Shown in pieces: positions 4,717 through 5,820 of a stretch of DNA of 5,820 nucleotides. How positions within the stretch are numbered: the first letter of the stretch is position 1; each line of letters begins with the position of its first letter. Origin of the DNA: Natronohydrobacter sp. (lineage in GTDB: Bacteria; Pseudomonadota; Alphaproteobacteria; Rhodobacterales; Rhodobacteraceae); NCBI GenBank assembly GCA_007116445.1, contig SKIM01000321.1, positions 1-5,820 on the forward strand, written 5' to 3'. Under the pieces are notes generated by a model that saw only the letters and a list, made by a program, of their open reading frames with translations, had not been told where the DNA came from and searched no databases. Made by a program: the position numbers and the translations under genes.

Positions 4717-5462
4717 GTGATCTCCGTCTCAAGCACATGATGGACAGCCATGGATTATCGCCGGAGGTACAACAAAAAGTTCTCGCGCGACTGGTCGAAG
4801 TCAATGTCGCGCCAGATGATCCGCTGTCTGTTATTTTTCTGGTTGAGGCAAATATCGAGCAGACTGGACAGGCTCTGGCGAATTTGCCGAAACAGATGAC
4901 TGCTCGCCTGCGCGCGGATCTGACTGACAGCAACAGCGCACTCGTTGCTGGGCTGTGCGAGACTGTACGAAAGGCCATTTTGGACACGTCCGGGCGGGCG
5001 ATCCGGGACGCGCGGCGCAACAGCATCATGCATCTCGCCGCCGCATGCATTTTGTCGGGAACGGCTATTGGCGGCCTAGGCGTGGCACTGGGGGTGCAGC
5101 TCGGGCAGGACCGGAGCGCAAGCTTCCTTGCGACTTTGGCGGCCACGCCCGAGGCCGCAGCCTGGGAAAGACTTATGACCGCGAATCCAGGCTTGATAAG
5201 TTTCATGTCGGAGCACTGCATCCCAGGCAACATATCGTACGTCCCGTCTTCCAGGGGAGGGCCAGCGTGCCAAGTGCCACTGTGGATAGACAACAATGCT
5301 GCTCACGTAAAAACCATCGATATGCCCAGTTTTCTCGGGCGTCTGCGCTCCGAGTTGACCCAGCAAGTCAAGAGAACTCCAGCCTGGTCAACGTTCCTGA
5401 TCGGCGTTCTCACAACCCTTGCCGCGCTACCGCTAATTAGATGGGTTTCCGCGCGCAAGTGA
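4713..5462 (+). CDS. traM: TraM-like membrane protein with enlarged C-terminal domain
   Basis: A 249-residue protein at the traM position. The N-terminal half resembles IncP TraM (about 145 aa): VNVAPDDPLSVIFLVEANIE at 31-50 matches the DDP-x-L/I-hydrophobic pattern, followed by a helical region and GRAIRDARRNSIMHLAAA leading into a membrane segment at about 106-130 (ACILSGTAIGGLGVALG). Unlike RP4 TraM, about 118 further residues follow. A soluble domain (about 131-222) has two Cys (169 and 186) that could form a disulfide. A second membrane segment lies at about 225-243 (STFLIGVLTTLAALPLI), then a short basic end, RWVSARK. If the N-terminus is cytoplasmic, the middle domain is periplasmic (inference). 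It starts in the ATGA overlap with traL and is the last gene of the operon. The TraM family match is from recalled pattern, so the symbol is tentative. Confidence 0.62.
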   Translation: MSDLRLKHMMDSHGLSPEVQQKVLARLVEVNVAPDDPLSVIFLVEANIEQTGQALANLPKQMTARLRADLTDSNSALVAGLCETVRKAILDTSGRAIRDARRNSIMHLAAACILSGTAIGGLGVALGVQLGQDRSASFLATLAATPEAAAWERLMTANPGLISFMSEHCIPGNISYVPSSRGGPACQVPLWIDNNAAHVKTIDMPSFLGRLRSELTQQVKRTPAWSTFLIGVLTTLAALPLIRWVSARK

Positions 5463-5468
5463 AACGAA

Positions 5469-5485
5469 GAAGCTCAAGAAGCTTC
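5469..5485 (+). terminator. Small stem-loop just after traM
   Basis: GAAGCT (5469-5474) and AGCTTC (5480-5485) form a six-pair stem with a five-base loop, 6 bases beyond the traM stop. The following ATTAT is only weakly U-rich. It could be a weak terminator or RNA-end stabiliser. Confidence 0.3.
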
Positions 5486-5520
5486 ATTATCAGGCCATGC
5501 AATGGCGAATAATAAAACAA

Positions 5521-5544
5521 AACCGGCGCTGTGAAGCGCCGGTT
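5521..5544. terminator. Strong GC-rich terminator hairpin
   Basis: AACCGGCGCT (5521-5530), loop GTGA, AGCGCCGGTT (5535-5544): a perfect ten-pair stem. On the plus side the sequence after the stem is not T-rich, so for the tra operon it would be a poor intrinsic terminator. On the minus strand the stem is followed by TTGTTTTATTATT, a good U-tract. It therefore fits best as a terminator for leftward transcription from the right, or as a bidirectional element shielding the transfer operon from neighbouring transcription. Confidence 0.7.
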
Positions 5545-5546
5545 AT

Positions 5547-5563
5547 CAGCCGCAGATGCGGCA
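5547..5563. repeat. 17-bp palindromic repeat, copy 1
   Basis: CAGCCGCAGATGCGGCA. The arms GCCGCA and TGCGGC flank a two-base centre. It matches the copy at 5647-5663 at 16 of 17 positions, with start positions exactly 100 bp apart. It begins 2 bases after the GC-rich hairpin. It could be a protein-binding site or a short hairpin. Confidence 0.55.
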
Positions 5564-5646
5564 ATGAGTGTATCTGAACTCTGGAGAGCTCATTCCACTA
5601 TAGATTTTGATGACGGCGTTTCTGCCACCCTCAACTAATAATCTAA

Positions 5647-5663
5647 CAGCCGCATATGCGGCA
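5647..5663. repeat. 17-bp palindromic repeat, copy 2
   Basis: CAGCCGCATATGCGGCA, containing the perfect 14-bp palindrome GCCGCATATGCGGC (5649-5662). It differs from copy 1 by one base at the centre. It lies 14 bp left of the presumed insertion-sequence end, so further copies may lie beyond that element. Confidence 0.55.
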
Positions 5664-5677
5664 CAAGGCAGACCTAG

Positions 5678-5820
5678 CAGGCTGCTGAAATAGTCATGTC
5701 TCGACAATGATTTGAGAACATGATTCACCCTCTGCACGATAACGGCGGGGGTGAAGATGCGCGGGACGGACAAGACGAGCGGGTCGCTGTTCAGCTATGT
5801 TGATCTGGAGGAGCGCATCC
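5678..5820 (+). mobile_element. Left end of an IS5/IS1182-type insertion sequence (continues beyond the window)
   Basis: About 80 bases upstream of the transposase start, the sequence CAGGCTGCTGAAATAGTCATG begins directly after CTAG (5674-5677). The GGCTGCTGAAA-type end is common in this transposase group, and CTAG/YTAR is a typical 4-bp target for IS5-related elements (recalled family knowledge). The left edge is therefore placed at 5678 with CTAG as one copy of the target duplication. The right end is outside the window, so neither inverted repeat nor duplication can be confirmed. Confidence 0.6.
5757..5820 (+). CDS. IS5/IS1182-type DDE transposase, N-terminal start only
   Basis: The first 21 complete codons are visible before the window ends. 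The peptide, MRGTDKTSGSLFSYVDLEER followed by Ile, matches the conserved opening MRG(S/T)D-x-x-(S/T)G-x-LFSYVDLE-x-R(V/I) of a transposase group widespread in Alphaproteobacteria, including acetic acid bacteria (recalled, not searched). GGGGG just upstream (about 5747-5751) serves as ribosome site. GTG 5751 is an in-frame alternative start two codons earlier. Catalytic residues lie outside the window. Confidence 0.78.
   Translation, partial: MRGTDKTSGSLFSYVDLEERI

Noticed and set aside
4592..5296. Minus-strand 234-codon frame opposite traL/traM
   Set aside because: It is an antisense shadow of the traM gene; its Arg/Ser/Cys-rich composition lacks any domain.
4955..5440. 161-codon plus-strand frame inside traM
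   Set aside because: Arg/His-rich shadow frame. Unlike the traH case it has no good ribosome site or protein-like helix pattern, and the traM frame has clear membrane segments.
5546..5677. Minus-strand frame ending YTHCRICG at 5546, possibly a gene remnant cut by the insertion sequence
   Set aside because: The peptide is not recognised, the frame includes both palindromic repeats, and the part beyond 5678 would be insertion-sequence DNA. A remnant is possible given the leftward terminator, but the sequence alone does not support it.

Overview
The window looks like part of a mobilizable or formerly conjugative plasmid from an alphaproteobacterium. An acetic acid bacterium is my guess, based on moderate G+C, the coding style and the insertion-sequence types; this is inference, since nothing here identifies a species. 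Its core, about 1240 to 5462, has the gene order, strands and active-site residues of the Tra1 (relaxosome) core of IncP plasmid RP4: traI with an internal traH, then traJ, oriT, traK, traL and traM.

Layout from left to right: 1-120 is the 3' end of an IS630-type insertion sequence. 121-240 is an AT-rich spacer with a 9-bp inverted repeat. 241-1146 (+) encodes a protein with two MarR-like winged helices. 1240-2763 (-) is a MOBP relaxase (TraI-like) with catalytic Tyr, Ser and the three-His motif. Inside it, in the +1 frame on the same strand, 1527-1868 (-) encodes a 113-residue acidic, leucine-rich protein with its own strong ribosome binding site. RP4 TraH is likewise nested in traI. 2767-3093 (-) is a TraJ/MobC-like ribbon-helix-helix protein, 3 bases upstream of traI. 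3094-3448 is the divergent intergenic region and candidate oriT, with an IncP-type nic core at 3140-3146 on the strand expected from RP4. 3449-5462 (+) is a tight traK-traL-traM operon with a 5-base gap and then an ATGA overlap. 5463-5677 holds a strong hairpin and two palindromic 17-bp repeats exactly 100 bp apart. From about 5678 an IS5/IS1182-type insertion sequence begins, with a candidate CTAG target site.

Inferred working model: TraJ binds beside nic, recruits the TraI relaxase, and the acidic nested TraH stabilises the complex. TraK binds and bends the traK side of oriT. TraL (ParA/MinD-like ATPase) and TraM (membrane protein) act as accessory transfer factors. No coupling protein (TraG/VirD4), mating-pair-formation gene, replication initiator or partition system is visible. 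The place where RP4 has traG is taken by the convergent winged-helix gene and the IS630 remnant, so as seen the module would need a coupling protein supplied from elsewhere. The most notable points are the conserved gene-within-a-gene in a distant relative of RP4, the enlarged TraM with a probable periplasmic domain, and the uncharacterised tandem winged-helix protein.
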